In this document: positions 17,324-26,235 of the stretch, one piece after another
Position numbering within the stretch: position 1 is the first letter of the stretch
Layout of the letters: every line of letters starts with the position of its first letter
Assembly: GCF_024171945.1 (NCBI RefSeq)
Contig: NZ_JAMTCR010000002.1
Coordinates: forward strand, 1,364,001-1,428,000
Direction: 5' to 3'
DNA length: 64,000 nucleotides
Source: Actinokineospora globicatena
GTDB lineage: Bacteria > Actinomycetota > Actinomycetes > Mycobacteriales > Pseudonocardiaceae
Notes under the pieces: model-generated
Told to the model about the DNA's origin: nothing
Databases searched by the model: none
Seen by the model: the letters and a program-made list of their open reading frames with translations, nothing else
Program-made: the position numbers and the translations under genes

Positions 17324-18955
17324 CTACCGGTTCAGGTTCACCTCGTACCTCCACACCCGGTAGGACGTACCGTCTGCCACCGGGGTTGTAAGCAGCAGGT
17401 CTTTATCGCAGACGACGATGTCGACTTTGGTCCCGCCGCCCTGCTGCGGCTCGACGAACCGCACGCAGCCCGGGTTCTTCTCGTCCGGTGTGCCCGGATC
17501 GCTGTCGCCCCGCGCGTAGAGGGCGACCCCTCGGCTGGCGAGGAACTGGTGCACGGTGCCGTTCTTGAGGGCGTCGAGGTAGTCGGCCGAGTTGACCAAC
17601 CCTTCCAAGTGGACCACCGGTCGGTGCAGGTGGTAGCCCACGCTGCCCGCCCGGTCACCCATCGCGATGGGCTCGCCCGCCGGGGCGAGCGCGTCGATCT
17701 GCGCGGCGACGGCCGGTCCCGCCTCGATGAACGCGGAGCGGGCCACGCCGCCCTTGCCCGAGCGGACCGCGTTGGCGCCCACGGCCGCGACGACCACGAG
17801 CACGACGGCGAGCGCGGCGTACTTGCGCGCGGGGACCCAATTCGCCCATTTGTCCACAAGGGCCGGTCCGGCGAGCGCGACGGCCAGTGGCGCGGAGGAG
17901 AAGTACCAGGGCCACAACTGCCAAGAGGAGGTGAACGCGTAGTAACCGACGGTGAGCGCGCCACCCGCCAGGATGACCGCGCCGAACCGGGCCGAGAGCC
18001 CCAACCCGCCGGTCGCCCTGGCCACCAGCGCGCCCACGACCACCACGATCCCGATGGCGCCGAGGTAGGTGGACTGGCCGAACAGCACGGGGGAGGTGAG
18101 GAACTGGCCGATGGTGTCGGCGTTGAACCCGCCACCGCCGATCGCTTTGGCCTGCCCGGACACCGGCAGCGGGGTGTGGAACAGGGCCTGGTTGACCAGG
18201 AGGTAGGCCACCAGGGCGGCGGCCGGTGCGGCGGCCATCCACAGGCCCAGCCGCAGCCACGGCTTGCCAGCGCGGGTCCAGGCGACCACGGCGACGACGG
18301 CGAGCACGGCCATCGGGAAGACGGTGTCGAGCCGGGCGAGCACGGCGATGGCGACCAGGACGCCGACCTTGCGGGCGGCGGCCGCGCCGAAGTCGGGCGC
18401 GGTGAAGCCGTCGGTGCGCAGGTAGGTCGCGGCGAGCCAGAGCAGGGCGAACAGCAGCAGCCCGGTCTCCATGCCGGAGTACCAGAACGAGGGACCCGCC
18501 GCGCCCACCACCAGGAGGGGGGCAGCGCAGAGCGTGACCACGACCGGACGGCCGGTGAACTGCCCGATCCGGTCGATCTGCCGTCCGGACGCAATGGCCA
18601 GGACCGATGAGACCAGCGTCACAGCAACCAACGCGGCCTTACCGTTCGTGATGGAAAACACCGGAACGAGGATCAACAGCCACAGAGGGTGATATCCGTT
18701 GGTCGGGTCGAGCCCGTTGAAGGTCGAACCGTCGCCCGCGGCGATATGTCCGGCTACGCCGAAGTAGTAGAAGGCGTCGTCGTCGAAGAGCCCGACCGAG
18801 GTCGAGTACGGGGTGAACGCGACCACCGCGATCCGGATGACCGCGAGTACGCAGGCCACCGCCGTGGCGGTGAGCCACACGGGTACTCGCGTGCTGGCCC
18901 CGTCGGCGGCGTCGAGCCGTTCCGGGGCGGGTGTCGGACGGGCGCTCGTGCGCAT
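17324..18955 (-). CDS. GT-C-fold membrane glycosyltransferase
   Basis: A 543-aa polytopic protein with about eleven hydrophobic segments. The first extracytoplasmic loop carries FDDDAFYYFGVAGHI and GLDPTNGYHPLWLL, an acidic motif typical of GT-C enzymes that use polyprenyl-phosphate sugars (GT39/GT83/GT87-like). The C-terminal about 150 residues form a soluble extracytoplasmic domain (GDRAGSVGYHL, LEGLVNSADYLDAL). It lies upstream of the Wzz operon on the same strand with 137 bp between. Likely role: transfer of a sugar to the exported polysaccharide or a surface protein; donor unknown. Confidence 0.85.
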   Translation of the reverse strand: MRTSARPTPAPERLDAADGASTRVPVWLTATAVACVLAVIRIAVVAFTPYSTSVGLFDDDAFYYFGVAGHIAAGDGSTFNGLDPTNGYHPLWLLILVPVFSITNGKAALVAVTLVSSVLAIASGRQIDRIGQFTGRPVVVTLCAAPLLVVGAAGPSFWYSGMETGLLLFALLWLAATYLRTDGFTAPDFGAAAARKVGVLVAIAVLARLDTVFPMAVLAVVAVVAWTRAGKPWLRLGLWMAAAPAAALVAYLLVNQALFHTPLPVSGQAKAIGGGGFNADTIGQFLTSPVLFGQSTYLGAIGIVVVVGALVARATGGLGLSARFGAVILAGGALTVGYYAFTSSWQLWPWYFSSAPLAVALAGPALVDKWANWVPARKYAALAVVLVVVAAVGANAVRSGKGGVARSAFIEAGPAVAAQIDALAPAGEPIAMGDRAGSVGYHLHRPVVHLEGLVNSADYLDALKNGTVHQFLASRGVALYARGDSDPGTPDEKNPGCVRFVEPQQGGGTKVDIVVCDKDLLLTTPVADGTSYRVWRYEVNLNR

Positions 18956-19145
18956 CCCAGCTCCCGGCTGCCTGGTGATGGGTGAGCGGATGTGCTCGGT
19001 GCAGGCATCGCGTACCAGGCGGAATCGTTACGCAGCGTCGCCTCGCTCGGACGAGTGACGGATCCCACGCTTGGTAATCAAGATGGCCGCCGCTTCGTGA
19101 CTCCATTGTGATCTGGCGAGCGATGTGCCTAGAGTTCCAGCGGCT

Positions 19146-19165
19146 CCGGGACACCGTTGTCCCGG
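19146..19165 (+). other. Inverted repeat in the leader of the beta-helix lipoprotein gene
   Basis: CCGGGACA and TGTCCCGG flank a CCGT loop, about 55 bp before the lipoprotein ATG in the divergent region 18956-19219. It may be an operator or a leader hairpin. The adjacent GGGGTGAAACC recalled part of the ydaO riboswitch, but the rest of that motif is missing. Confidence 0.4.
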
Positions 19166-19219
19166 GGTGAAACCCTTGTCCTGTAACGGGGGCGACTTGT
19201 TGCCAACCGGAAGGATCTC

Positions 19220-20386
19220 ATGTCCGCTCGACATCACACGTCTGCGGAGTTAGGCAAGCGGCACGGTCTCAGACGGGCGCGCGACATCGCCCTCACGACC
19301 GGACTGGCCCTGGGGGCGCTGGTCCTGGCATCAGGGTGCAAGCCCGTGGCCGGGAAGCCCGCTCCGCCCGTACCGACCATCCCGACGAGTTCGACCATCC
19401 CGGCGCCGACCTCCGCGCCGACCTCGACCGAGACGACGACGACGAGTGCTCCACCGTCCACCACGACGGTGTCGAGCGGCTCACCGACCGCCTCGTCGAC
19501 CCTCAAGCCATCCACCCCCAAGCCGACGGCCCCGCAGCCGGGCACGCCACCGCCCAACGGCGCGGCGCCCCAGCCGGGCCAGGTCGGGTTCAAGGGTGAC
19601 CGGGCGAAGCTCAAGGTCGTCGACGGCCCCGGCTCCGCCCCACCCGGCACCACGTGGAACTCCGGCGCGCTGCGCTTCAGCGGCAACGTCACCCTCGAGA
19701 ACGTCTACGTCAAGGGCGGCATCGAGTACAACGGCAAGGGCACGCTGACCATCAAGAACTCGGTCATCGAGGGCAACCACAACAGCTGGGCGCCCCTGCT
19801 GGGCAACAGCGGCCACATCAACGTGAGCGACACGACGATCACGTACAAGGACGACCAGTGGCCGGGCCCGCAGTGGGGCAACGGCGCCATCCACGGCGAC
19901 GCCACGGTCACCGTCCAGCGCTGCGACATCTCGGGCACGCCGGACGGCATCCAGAACGGCCCCGGCAACAGCACCATTGAGCAGAACTACATCCACGACC
20001 TGCTCCGCGCCGGTGCCTACCCGAACAACACGCACAACGACGGCATCCAGTCCTACGGCGGCCCGAACACGGTGATCCGGTTCAACCGCATCGACATCAG
20101 CGCCGACGGCAAGGCCTACGACGGCACCCACCAGAACGCCGCGGTGTTCATCATGGAGGGCGACTCGGGCCAGACCACCGGCCTCCAGATCGTCGGCAAC
20201 TACCTCGCAGGCGGCGGCTACATCATGCGAGTGGGCGCCTCCGCCCGCGCGGCCGTCATCACCGACAACAAGTTCGGCACCACAGCAGGCGGCTGGGGCG
20301 AAGCCCTCATCGACAAGGGCGCCACCATCGCCGCCTGGTCGAACAACGTCAGCTCGTCGAACAAGCAGATCAACAAGCCCAGCTAG
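19220..20386 (+). CDS. Right-handed parallel beta-helix lipoprotein
   Basis: A 388-aa exported protein. Residues 1-40 are a signal peptide ending in the lipobox LASGC, so Cys40 is probably lipidated and the protein anchored to the outer face of the membrane. A Thr/Ser/Pro-rich linker of about 90 residues follows, then a domain of about 250 residues with the rhythm of a pectate-lyase-like beta helix (LTIKNSVIEGN, VSDTTITYKD, VTVQRCDISGTPDGIQ, NHDGIQ-type HNDGIQSYGG). Relatives bind or cleave polysaccharides. Location beside the polysaccharide genes suggests a lyase or glycan-binding role; catalytic residues are not certain. Confidence 0.85.
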   Translation: MSARHHTSAELGKRHGLRRARDIALTTGLALGALVLASGCKPVAGKPAPPVPTIPTSSTIPAPTSAPTSTETTTTSAPPSTTTVSSGSPTASSTLKPSTPKPTAPQPGTPPPNGAAPQPGQVGFKGDRAKLKVVDGPGSAPPGTTWNSGALRFSGNVTLENVYVKGGIEYNGKGTLTIKNSVIEGNHNSWAPLLGNSGHINVSDTTITYKDDQWPGPQWGNGAIHGDATVTVQRCDISGTPDGIQNGPGNSTIEQNYIHDLLRAGAYPNNTHNDGIQSYGGPNTVIRFNRIDISADGKAYDGTHQNAAVFIMEGDSGQTTGLQIVGNYLAGGGYIMRVGASARAAVITDNKFGTTAGGWGEALIDKGATIAAWSNNVSSSNKQINKPS

Positions 20387-20405
20387 CCCCCACGGACTTG
20401 TTCCC

Positions 20406-20441
20406 AAGGCCGCCGTCACTCCCCCAGGTGACGGCGGCCTT
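20406..20441. terminator. 14-bp perfect stem-loop between convergent genes
   Basis: AAGGCCGCCGTCAC at 20406-20419 pairs with GTGACGGCGGCCTT at 20428-20441 around an 8-base C-rich loop, between the lipoprotein gene and abiEii. The TT end and following TCTGCT favour a terminator for the plus strand. Confidence 0.8.
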
Positions 20442-20485
20442 CTGCTACGCCAACCACCGCGAGCCTGCGTGGGGCAGCCCCTCGT

Positions 20486-21427
20486 TCAGCGCCAGGCTTG
20501 TTCCAGGGGACGCCACTTCCCGGCGGGTGGTTCGGGTCGCAGGAGTGGGGTGATGAAGGCGTTGGCGAGGTCGTGGACCCCGTCCAGGGTGCGCAGGTGG
20601 GCCGGGAGCTCGCCGACACCTTGGGCAGCCTTGCGGTAGCCGATGGACCAGTCGCGGCTGGGAACTCGGTAGGCGGCTGGAAGGGTGAGGTTCTTGCCGT
20701 GCCGTACCCGGCGTGCGGCCTCATCGCGGAGGATGCGGTGGGTCTCGATGCCGGAGAGCGAGGTGTTCACGGCGAACAGGGCGAGGTCGACGAGGTCTTT
20801 GTACCGGCTGGATGGGTTGCCCTTGGCTTGGTACAGCTCGTACATCGCGCAGATCTTGTCAGCGACGTGGTCTTCGACGGGAAACAGGCGTGCCTCGGGC
20901 CAGGGAGCGCACTCGGTGGTGAAGACGGGGTCGAGCGGTTCGGTGGTGACGGTGCCCCGCGGCGCGTGATCGGCGGCCACCACGTCGACGTTGACCTCGT
21001 AGCCCGCGAGGGGAGCCTGCTCGAACATCACCCGGAACCGCACGTTGCGGGTCGGGTTGTCCAGGTCGACTTGTTCGGAGGTCGACAGGTGGCCGAACCA
21101 GATCTCGTCGTCGAGGCGGAGCGCCGCTGCCACCTTGAGGACCTCGACGGCCGCCGCGGTGGTGTCCTCGGTGCTGAGCAGGTCGATGTCGCTGGAGTAG
21201 CGGGCAGCGGGCCAGCGCACCAGCATGGCCTGTCCGCCCTTGAGGACCCACCGCTCGGCGTGCTCGCCGTGGAAGACGCGAGCGATGAGCCGCCGGTGGA
21301 AGTGCAGTTGCAGCAATTCGGTGAACGAGCCCCCGGTCTCCCTGGCCTTGTTCTTGGCACGGTCCTTTTGGGAGGCCAGATAACTACTGGGGGTTCTCGG
21401 TTTCGGTGGTAGCGCCACGGCCGCCAT
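20486..21427 (-). CDS. abiEii: AbiEii nucleotidyltransferase-like toxin
   Basis: A 313-aa protein of the AbiEii/MenT nucleotidyltransferase family. It shows WVLKGGQAMLVRW followed by YSSDIDLLST (the G-G...DxD metal site), and further on DKICAMYELYQAKG and RYKDLVDLALF (conserved K and D of later motifs). Family members add nucleotides to tRNA or other targets and stop growth, acting as the toxin of a type IV-like system against phage. The ATG at 21427 is preferred because GAGGA lies 5 bp before it; a GTG at 21454 is possible. It overlaps the antitoxin gene by 44 bp. Confidence 0.9.
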   Translation of the reverse strand: MAAVALPPKPRTPSSYLASQKDRAKNKARETGGSFTELLQLHFHRRLIARVFHGEHAERWVLKGGQAMLVRWPAARYSSDIDLLSTEDTTAAAVEVLKVAAALRLDDEIWFGHLSTSEQVDLDNPTRNVRFRVMFEQAPLAGYEVNVDVVAADHAPRGTVTTEPLDPVFTTECAPWPEARLFPVEDHVADKICAMYELYQAKGNPSSRYKDLVDLALFAVNTSLSGIETHRILRDEAARRVRHGKNLTLPAAYRVPSRDWSIGYRKAAQGVGELPAHLRTLDGVHDLANAFITPLLRPEPPAGKWRPLEQAWR

Positions 21428-22322
21428 CTTCGTCCTCGCCGTCGACGATGGCACGGAGGGGACGCGTGTCGGGCTTGGGCGACACGCGTATGCCTGCGAT
21501 TGCTGAGCGGATCCGGTCGGTCGAATCGCCGGCGGGTGCGCCGATTCCAGCGGTGCCCAGCAGTGCGGTGATATCGACTGATCCCATGCCCGTGAGAGCT
21601 TGCATGGCGTTGCGGAAGCCTTGTGCTGCGGTGGTTCGCGGTGGGGCCGGGCGCTGTGCGAGTTGGGCGGTGGTGGTGCCGATCTGGGCGAGGAGGTGTT
21701 CGAGCAGTGCCTCGCCGTCTCCGGGTCGGCGGACGCCGTAGCGGAGGGCGTAGGGGCCGATCCGCTCGGCGAGCGTGTCCAGGCGCGCCAGGTTCGCCTC
21801 GACCGCCTGTCGGATGATCGCGGCGACGTGGCTGCCGTCGACGTGCTGGTCCAGCAGGTCGCAGATGGTGCGCACGGCTGTGGTCACCGGGAGCCCGTCC
21901 AGCGAGGTCACGTCGTCGTCGTCCAGGTGGGTTGTCTTGAACCACAGGTCTGGGTCGCGGCTGGTGCGCCGTTTCGGCGCGCTGATGGTGATCCGGTCGT
22001 CGACCAGGTCGCCGAGCCCGTGCAGCCGGGCGGCGGATTGGTGGGAGAGCACCCCGCCGTTCACAGCCAGAGGTTCCCGCATCCACGCGGGTGTTCCCGG
22101 ATCTAGAGCCAGCCAGGCGGCCTGTTCCTCGCGGGCGCCGGACCGCACTGCCGTGGTGGCCGCGTAGACGCCACGGCGGACGCGGTCGAGGTGGCCTGTC
22201 TTCTCCAGTCGGTGCAGGGTGACGCCGTCTACGCCGACACCCCCGGCCTGTCGGGACGTCACCATGCCCCACTGCTCAGCCGTGAACGCGCCAAGCAGTC
22301 CCAGTCCTCGCTGCGCCTCCAT
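21384..22322 (-). CDS. abiEi: AbiEi antitoxin/autorepressor
   Basis: A 312-aa protein with an N-terminal winged helix (residues about 10-55: VTSRQAGGVGVDGVTLHRLEKTG trimmed region, then RVRRGVYAA) and an AbiEi C-terminal domain (GGVLSHQSAARLHGLGD, LPVTTAVRTICDLLD). AbiEi proteins neutralise AbiEii and repress their own promoter by binding inverted repeats. The tail after residue about 215 is longer than in compact relatives and ends in an acidic stretch. The ATG has no Shine-Dalgarno sequence; a -10-like TAATAT lies 7 bp upstream, suggesting a leaderless mRNA. Antitoxin precedes toxin, as usual for abiE. Confidence 0.88.
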   Translation of the reverse strand: MEAQRGLGLLGAFTAEQWGMVTSRQAGGVGVDGVTLHRLEKTGHLDRVRRGVYAATTAVRSGAREEQAAWLALDPGTPAWMREPLAVNGGVLSHQSAARLHGLGDLVDDRITISAPKRRTSRDPDLWFKTTHLDDDDVTSLDGLPVTTAVRTICDLLDQHVDGSHVAAIIRQAVEANLARLDTLAERIGPYALRYGVRRPGDGEALLEHLLAQIGTTTAQLAQRPAPPRTTAAQGFRNAMQALTGMGSVDITALLGTAGIGAPAGDSTDRIRSAIAGIRVSPKPDTRPLRAIVDGEDEDGGRGATTETENPQ

Positions 22323-22403
22323 GCAGCAAATATTACACCCATGTGCAGCGTTTTTAACGTCGCAGATGTAAGAAGTGCTGCATCAACCTGTAACAAATGC
22401 TGT
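22322..22403 (-). promoter_or_regulatory. Four-site symmetric operator and leaderless promoter of abiE
   Basis: The consensus TGCAGCA-N4-TTACA occurs at 22322-22337 and, degenerate, at 22344-22359 in one direction, and inverted at 22367-22382 and 22389-22403. Neighbouring copies in each pair are 22 bp apart, giving a symmetric array. The minus-strand -10-like TAATAT overlaps the first copy and lies 7 bp before the abiEi ATG. AbiEi is known to bind inverted repeats cooperatively, so these are its probable sites. Confidence 0.7.
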
Positions 22404-22421
22404 CTCAGGTCAACTGCTTGG

Positions 22422-23387
22422 TCAAGCCGCTGGTCCCGGTGACGACGCGGCCGCGACCAGTTCTCGGGGTTGGCCGGTGCCGTCTGCGGCGGATTCGTAG
22501 ATCGTCGGGGCGCCGCCCTGTTGGACCTTGGCGTAGGCGAGGGTTGTGGGGTTGAGCCAGGCGGCTTGGTCGTCGACGCCGTCGGAGCCGGGGAGTTGGG
22601 TTTCCTTGCCGGAGGCCAGGTCGAGGACGTAGAGCTGCCAGGTGCCCAGGCGCCCGCCGCGTTTCTTGTACGCGACGCGGGTCTGGTCCGGCGACAGGGA
22701 CGGGCACTCGGCGGACTGGCGCACGGTCACCATGGCGCGGGTCTTGAGGTCGCCCTTGATCAGCCAGGTCGTGTTCCCGGAGCCCAGGGTCGCGTAGAAC
22801 GAGTTGTCGTCCGAGGCGACGGTCACGCCCCAGTAGTTCTCGTTGACCCGCTTGTCCGGCACGCCCTCGATCGTCATCGAGAACGCTTCCAGCGACTCGA
22901 CCAGTTCGCCGGTGCGGAGGTCCAGGATCCCCGTGCGCGTCGAGAACCCGCCCGGGGCGAGGTAAGAGTCACCGGTCACGAACACGGTCCACGACACGAT
23001 CTTGCCGGACGCCGACACCCGCGCGCGCGACGGCGTACCGGGCAAGGGCACCGTCCGGACCTCGGATCCTCCCACGTACACGGCAGCCTCATACGCGCCA
23101 GGCAGGCTCATCCGCAGGCACACCGTCGTACCGGCGGAGGTGTACACGCGTAGACACTTCAGCTCCCCCGGCGTCCTCTTGCCCGAAGCGTCCAATGTCG
23201 ACACGAGGTTCTGGCCGCTGCCGTTGTCGACGAAGGTCAGCCCGCTCGCCACCGCGGCGCCCGGCTGGGTCGCGGCGACCTGCTGGTCCCGCACCGTCAC
23301 CACCACGTAGACCACCCCGAGGGCGATCACGACCACCATCGCGGTTACCCCGACCACGATCCGGTTCCGTACGAACCAGTCCTTCAC
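22422..23387 (-). CDS. Membrane-anchored TolB-like beta-propeller protein
   Basis: A 321-aa protein with a short basic N-terminus, one helix at residues about 9-31 (IVVGVTAMVVVIALGVVYVVV) and an extracytoplasmic domain with WD40/TolB-like repeats (ARVSASGKIVSW, CPSLSPDQTRVAYKKR, DDQAAWLNPTTLAYAK). Such proteins usually bind other proteins or glycans and are not enzymes. The GTG start overlaps the MFS stop by 4 bp, so the two genes form an operon and may work together in export. No substrate can be proposed. Confidence 0.8.
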   Translation of the reverse strand: MKDWFVRNRIVVGVTAMVVVIALGVVYVVVTVRDQQVAATQPGAAVASGLTFVDNGSGQNLVSTLDASGKRTPGELKCLRVYTSAGTTVCLRMSLPGAYEAAVYVGGSEVRTVPLPGTPSRARVSASGKIVSWTVFVTGDSYLAPGGFSTRTGILDLRTGELVESLEAFSMTIEGVPDKRVNENYWGVTVASDDNSFYATLGSGNTTWLIKGDLKTRAMVTVRQSAECPSLSPDQTRVAYKKRGGRLGTWQLYVLDLASGKETQLPGSDGVDDQAAWLNPTTLAYAKVQQGGAPTIYESAADGTGQPRELVAAASSPGPAA

Positions 23388-24622
23388 CGCGAGACCTCCG
23401 GGCGGATGAGCAGGAACACGCCGACCAGCGCGATGACCATAGTGCTGATCGAGATGAGCACCGCGGTGCTGAACGCGAGGTTCTGCAGCAGCAGGCCCAC
23501 GGCGATCGAGGAGGCGAACCGGGCGAGGGCCTGGCCGGTCTGCACGATCGACAGGCCGCTGGCCCGCAGGTGCTCGGGCACCAGGGTCGCACCGTGGGCC
23601 ATCAGCACGCCATCGGTCGCGGCGTAGAACAGCCCGTGCAGCCCGACGGTGATGACCACCAGCACGATCCCGGTGAACGGGCCGAGCAGCAGCAGGTACA
23701 CCGCCAGCAGCACGACGTGCCCGGCGAAGAAGACCCGCCAGCGGCCGAGCCGGTCCGCGAGCCTGCCCAGCGGGGTCGCGGCCAGCAGGAACGTCAGCGC
23801 CGTCCCGACCGGCATCAGCGCCAGCCAGGTCGGCGACACCCCGGAGACCTTCTGCAGCACGACGAACACGAACGCGTCGGAGATGGTGGCCAGGCCGAGC
23901 AGCCCGGCGGCGATGGTGGTCCGGCGCATGCCCTTGTTGCGCAGCAGGTCGGCGGTGGCCCGGAGGGTGACGACCTTGCCGGGGACCCGCTCGAGCCGGG
24001 GCTGGCGGACGAAGAAGATGAGCACGATCACACCGAGCGCGGCGAAGCAGAAGCTGATCATGAAGATCGGGTTGGGCCGGGTGGTCACCCAGGTCAGCAG
24101 CGCGAATGTCGCCAGTGGACCGAGCAGCGCGCCGATGGTGTCCATCGTGCGGTGCACGCCGAACGACTCGCCCAGCTTCTCCTTCGGCGTCACCAGCGAG
24201 ATCAGCGCGTCGCGGGGGGCGGTGCGCAGGCCCTTGCCCGCCCGGTCGATCGCGAGCACGCCACCGAGACCGACCGAGGACGCGCCGATCGCCGGGAACA
24301 GCAGCTTGGTCGCCGCCGACATGCCGTACCCGGCGATGGCGACCGCCTTGTGCCGGTGCACCCGGTCCGAGATGTGCCCACCGACCAGCCGCAGCACCGC
24401 CGTGGCACCGGTGTAGATGCCGTCGAGCAGGCCGAGCTGCAGGTAGCTCATCTGCAGGTTGAAGATCACGTAGATCGGCAGGAACGCCGTCACCATCTCC
24501 GAGGAGATGTCTGTGAGCAGGCTCACCGTGCCCAGGAGCACAACGGTGGTCGGCACCCGGCTCGGGCGGGCTCCACCGTCCGACGGCGACGCCTTGGTCT
24601 GCCTGGTCGACGCAACGTACAC
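23384..24622 (-). CDS. Major facilitator superfamily transporter
   Basis: A 412-aa protein with about twelve membrane helices and MFS loop signatures: HISDRVHRHK after helix 2 and GRLADRLGRWR in the second half, plus IDRAGKGLRTAPRDALIS, common in actinobacterial MFS exporters. The GTG at 24622 is chosen since GGAGGT lies 6-7 bp before it; an ATG at 24649 would extend it by 9 residues. It is divergent from the GT4 gene (197 bp apart) and coupled to the TolB-like gene. The transported compound is unknown. Confidence 0.85.
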   Translation of the reverse strand: MYVASTRQTKASPSDGGARPSRVPTTVVLLGTVSLLTDISSEMVTAFLPIYVIFNLQMSYLQLGLLDGIYTGATAVLRLVGGHISDRVHRHKAVAIAGYGMSAATKLLFPAIGASSVGLGGVLAIDRAGKGLRTAPRDALISLVTPKEKLGESFGVHRTMDTIGALLGPLATFALLTWVTTRPNPIFMISFCFAALGVIVLIFFVRQPRLERVPGKVVTLRATADLLRNKGMRRTTIAAGLLGLATISDAFVFVVLQKVSGVSPTWLALMPVGTALTFLLAATPLGRLADRLGRWRVFFAGHVVLLAVYLLLLGPFTGIVLVVITVGLHGLFYAATDGVLMAHGATLVPEHLRASGLSIVQTGQALARFASSIAVGLLLQNLAFSTAVLISISTMVIALVGVFLLIRPEVSR

Positions 24623-24819
24623 CCGAACACCTCCGCAGCTAGACCGCATCGCCGCGGTGCCTCGACCCGCGTATCGGAAAAAAACCACGGTGTGTAACAA
24701 GCTGCCGAACTGGACCGAATCTTTGGTGGGTAGTCGCGGGGTTAACTCACACCGCCGGTAACCGATATACCCGATCGAGCGAACACAGCAGTAGTGGTCC
24801 ACCCCAGGAAGAGGTCCCC

Positions 24820-26205
24820 GTGAGCCGTCAGAGGGCCCCGCACGTCCTGATCATCGTGCAGAACCTGCCCGTCCCGCTAGACCGGCGGGTGTGGTTGGAG
24901 TGCAAGGCGCTCAGAGCCGCGGGCTACGAGGTGTCGGTCATCTGCCCCAAGGGGCCCGGTGACCCGGCGTACGCCGTTCTCGACGGCGTCCACCTCTACA
25001 AGTACGCCCCGCCCAAGCAGGCCGACGGCGTCGCCGGGTACGCCTGGGAGTTCGTCTACTGCTGGCTGCGCACCGCCGCGCTGAGCCTCAAGGTCCGCCG
25101 CCGCGCCCGGTTCCACGTCATGCAGGCGTGCAACCCGCCGGACACGTACTGGGCGCTCGCGCTGCCGTGGAAGCTCGATGGGGTGAAGTTCGTCTTCGAC
25201 CACCACGACCTCAACCCCGAGGTCTTCCGGTCGCGCTTCGGCGAGCCGAAGAAGCTCGCGGGCAAGGTGCAGCTCGCCATCCTCAAGTGGCTCGAGCGGC
25301 GCACTTTCCGCACGGCCGACCGGGTCATCTCGACCAACACGTCCTACCAGGACATCGCGGTCAACCGCGGCGGCGTCAAGCGCGAGCACACCACCGTCGT
25401 GCGCTCCGGGCCCGACACCTCCGTCATGCGGCCGGTGTACGCGGACCCCGACCTGCGCCGCGGCGGCAAGCACCTGGTCGCCTACCTGGGCATCATGGGG
25501 CCGCAGGACGGCGTGGACGGCGTGCTGCTGGCCGCCGACCGCATCGTGCACCACCACGGCCGCCGCGACTTCCGCTTCGTGCTGCTCGGCTTCGGCGACT
25601 GCCTCGACGAGCTCAAGCAGCAGAGTTCCGACCTCGGCCTCGACGACTACGTCGAGTTCACCGGCCGGGTCGGGCCGGACAAGATCGCCAGCTACCTGTC
25701 CGCGGCGTCCATCGGCCTCTCGCCGGACCCGCGCAGCCCGCTCAACGACGTGTCCACGATGAACAAGACCATGGAGTACATGGCGTACGCCCTACCGGTT
25801 GTCGCCTACCGGCTGACCGAGACGGTCGTCTCCGGCGGCGACTGCGCGGTCTACGTCGAGCCCGGCGACAGCGACGGCCTCGCCGACGCGGTGCTGGAAC
25901 TGGCCGACGACCCCGCGCGCCGCGCCGAGCTGGGGACCGCGGGTCGACGCCGGGCCGAGCAGGTGCTGGACTGGCGCCCGCAGGCGCAGGCGTACGTCGG
26001 GGTGTATGACGAACTCCTGGGCTTCCCCTCGGCTGGCCCGTTCCCGGACGGCTGGCCGAGCGTGGACCGCAGGTCCGGGGAGACGACCGACGAGCTGCGC
26101 GACCAGTGGGGCAACCAGCTGGTCGACCTGCGTGACGAAGCGGCGTTGCGCGAGTTCGCCGCGACTCGCATCATCGCGACCGAGCCGGTCCGCGGCCAGA
26201 GCTGA
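24820..26205 (+). CDS. Family 4 glycosyltransferase
   Basis: A 461-aa GT-B enzyme. N-terminal domain: VLIIVQNLPVPLDRRVWLEC and FDHHDLNPEVF; C-terminal donor domain: LGIMGPQDGVDGVLLA, VEFTGRVGPDKIASYLSAA and the E-x7-E-type segment near NKTMEYMAYALPVVAY. The PLDRRVWLE opening is typical of GT4 enzymes in capsule and exopolysaccharide loci. A C-terminal extension of about 60 residues follows the catalytic domain. UDP-glucose dehydrogenase lies 30 bp downstream on the same strand, so UDP-glucuronate could be a donor, which is inference. Confidence 0.92.
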   Translation: MSRQRAPHVLIIVQNLPVPLDRRVWLECKALRAAGYEVSVICPKGPGDPAYAVLDGVHLYKYAPPKQADGVAGYAWEFVYCWLRTAALSLKVRRRARFHVMQACNPPDTYWALALPWKLDGVKFVFDHHDLNPEVFRSRFGEPKKLAGKVQLAILKWLERRTFRTADRVISTNTSYQDIAVNRGGVKREHTTVVRSGPDTSVMRPVYADPDLRRGGKHLVAYLGIMGPQDGVDGVLLAADRIVHHHGRRDFRFVLLGFGDCLDELKQQSSDLGLDDYVEFTGRVGPDKIASYLSAASIGLSPDPRSPLNDVSTMNKTMEYMAYALPVVAYRLTETVVSGGDCAVYVEPGDSDGLADAVLELADDPARRAELGTAGRRRAEQVLDWRPQAQAYVGVYDELLGFPSAGPFPDGWPSVDRRSGETTDELRDQWGNQLVDLRDEAALREFAATRIIATEPVRGQS

Positions 26206-26235
26206 CTGCGCGTTCGCGCAGGGGAGAGGTACTTG

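Noticed and set aside
19141-19219. c-di-AMP (ydaO) riboswitch before the beta-helix lipoprotein gene
   Set aside because: GGGGTGAA-CC and GGGGCGA are present, but the conserved CAGCTAACC block and the needed length before the start codon are missing.
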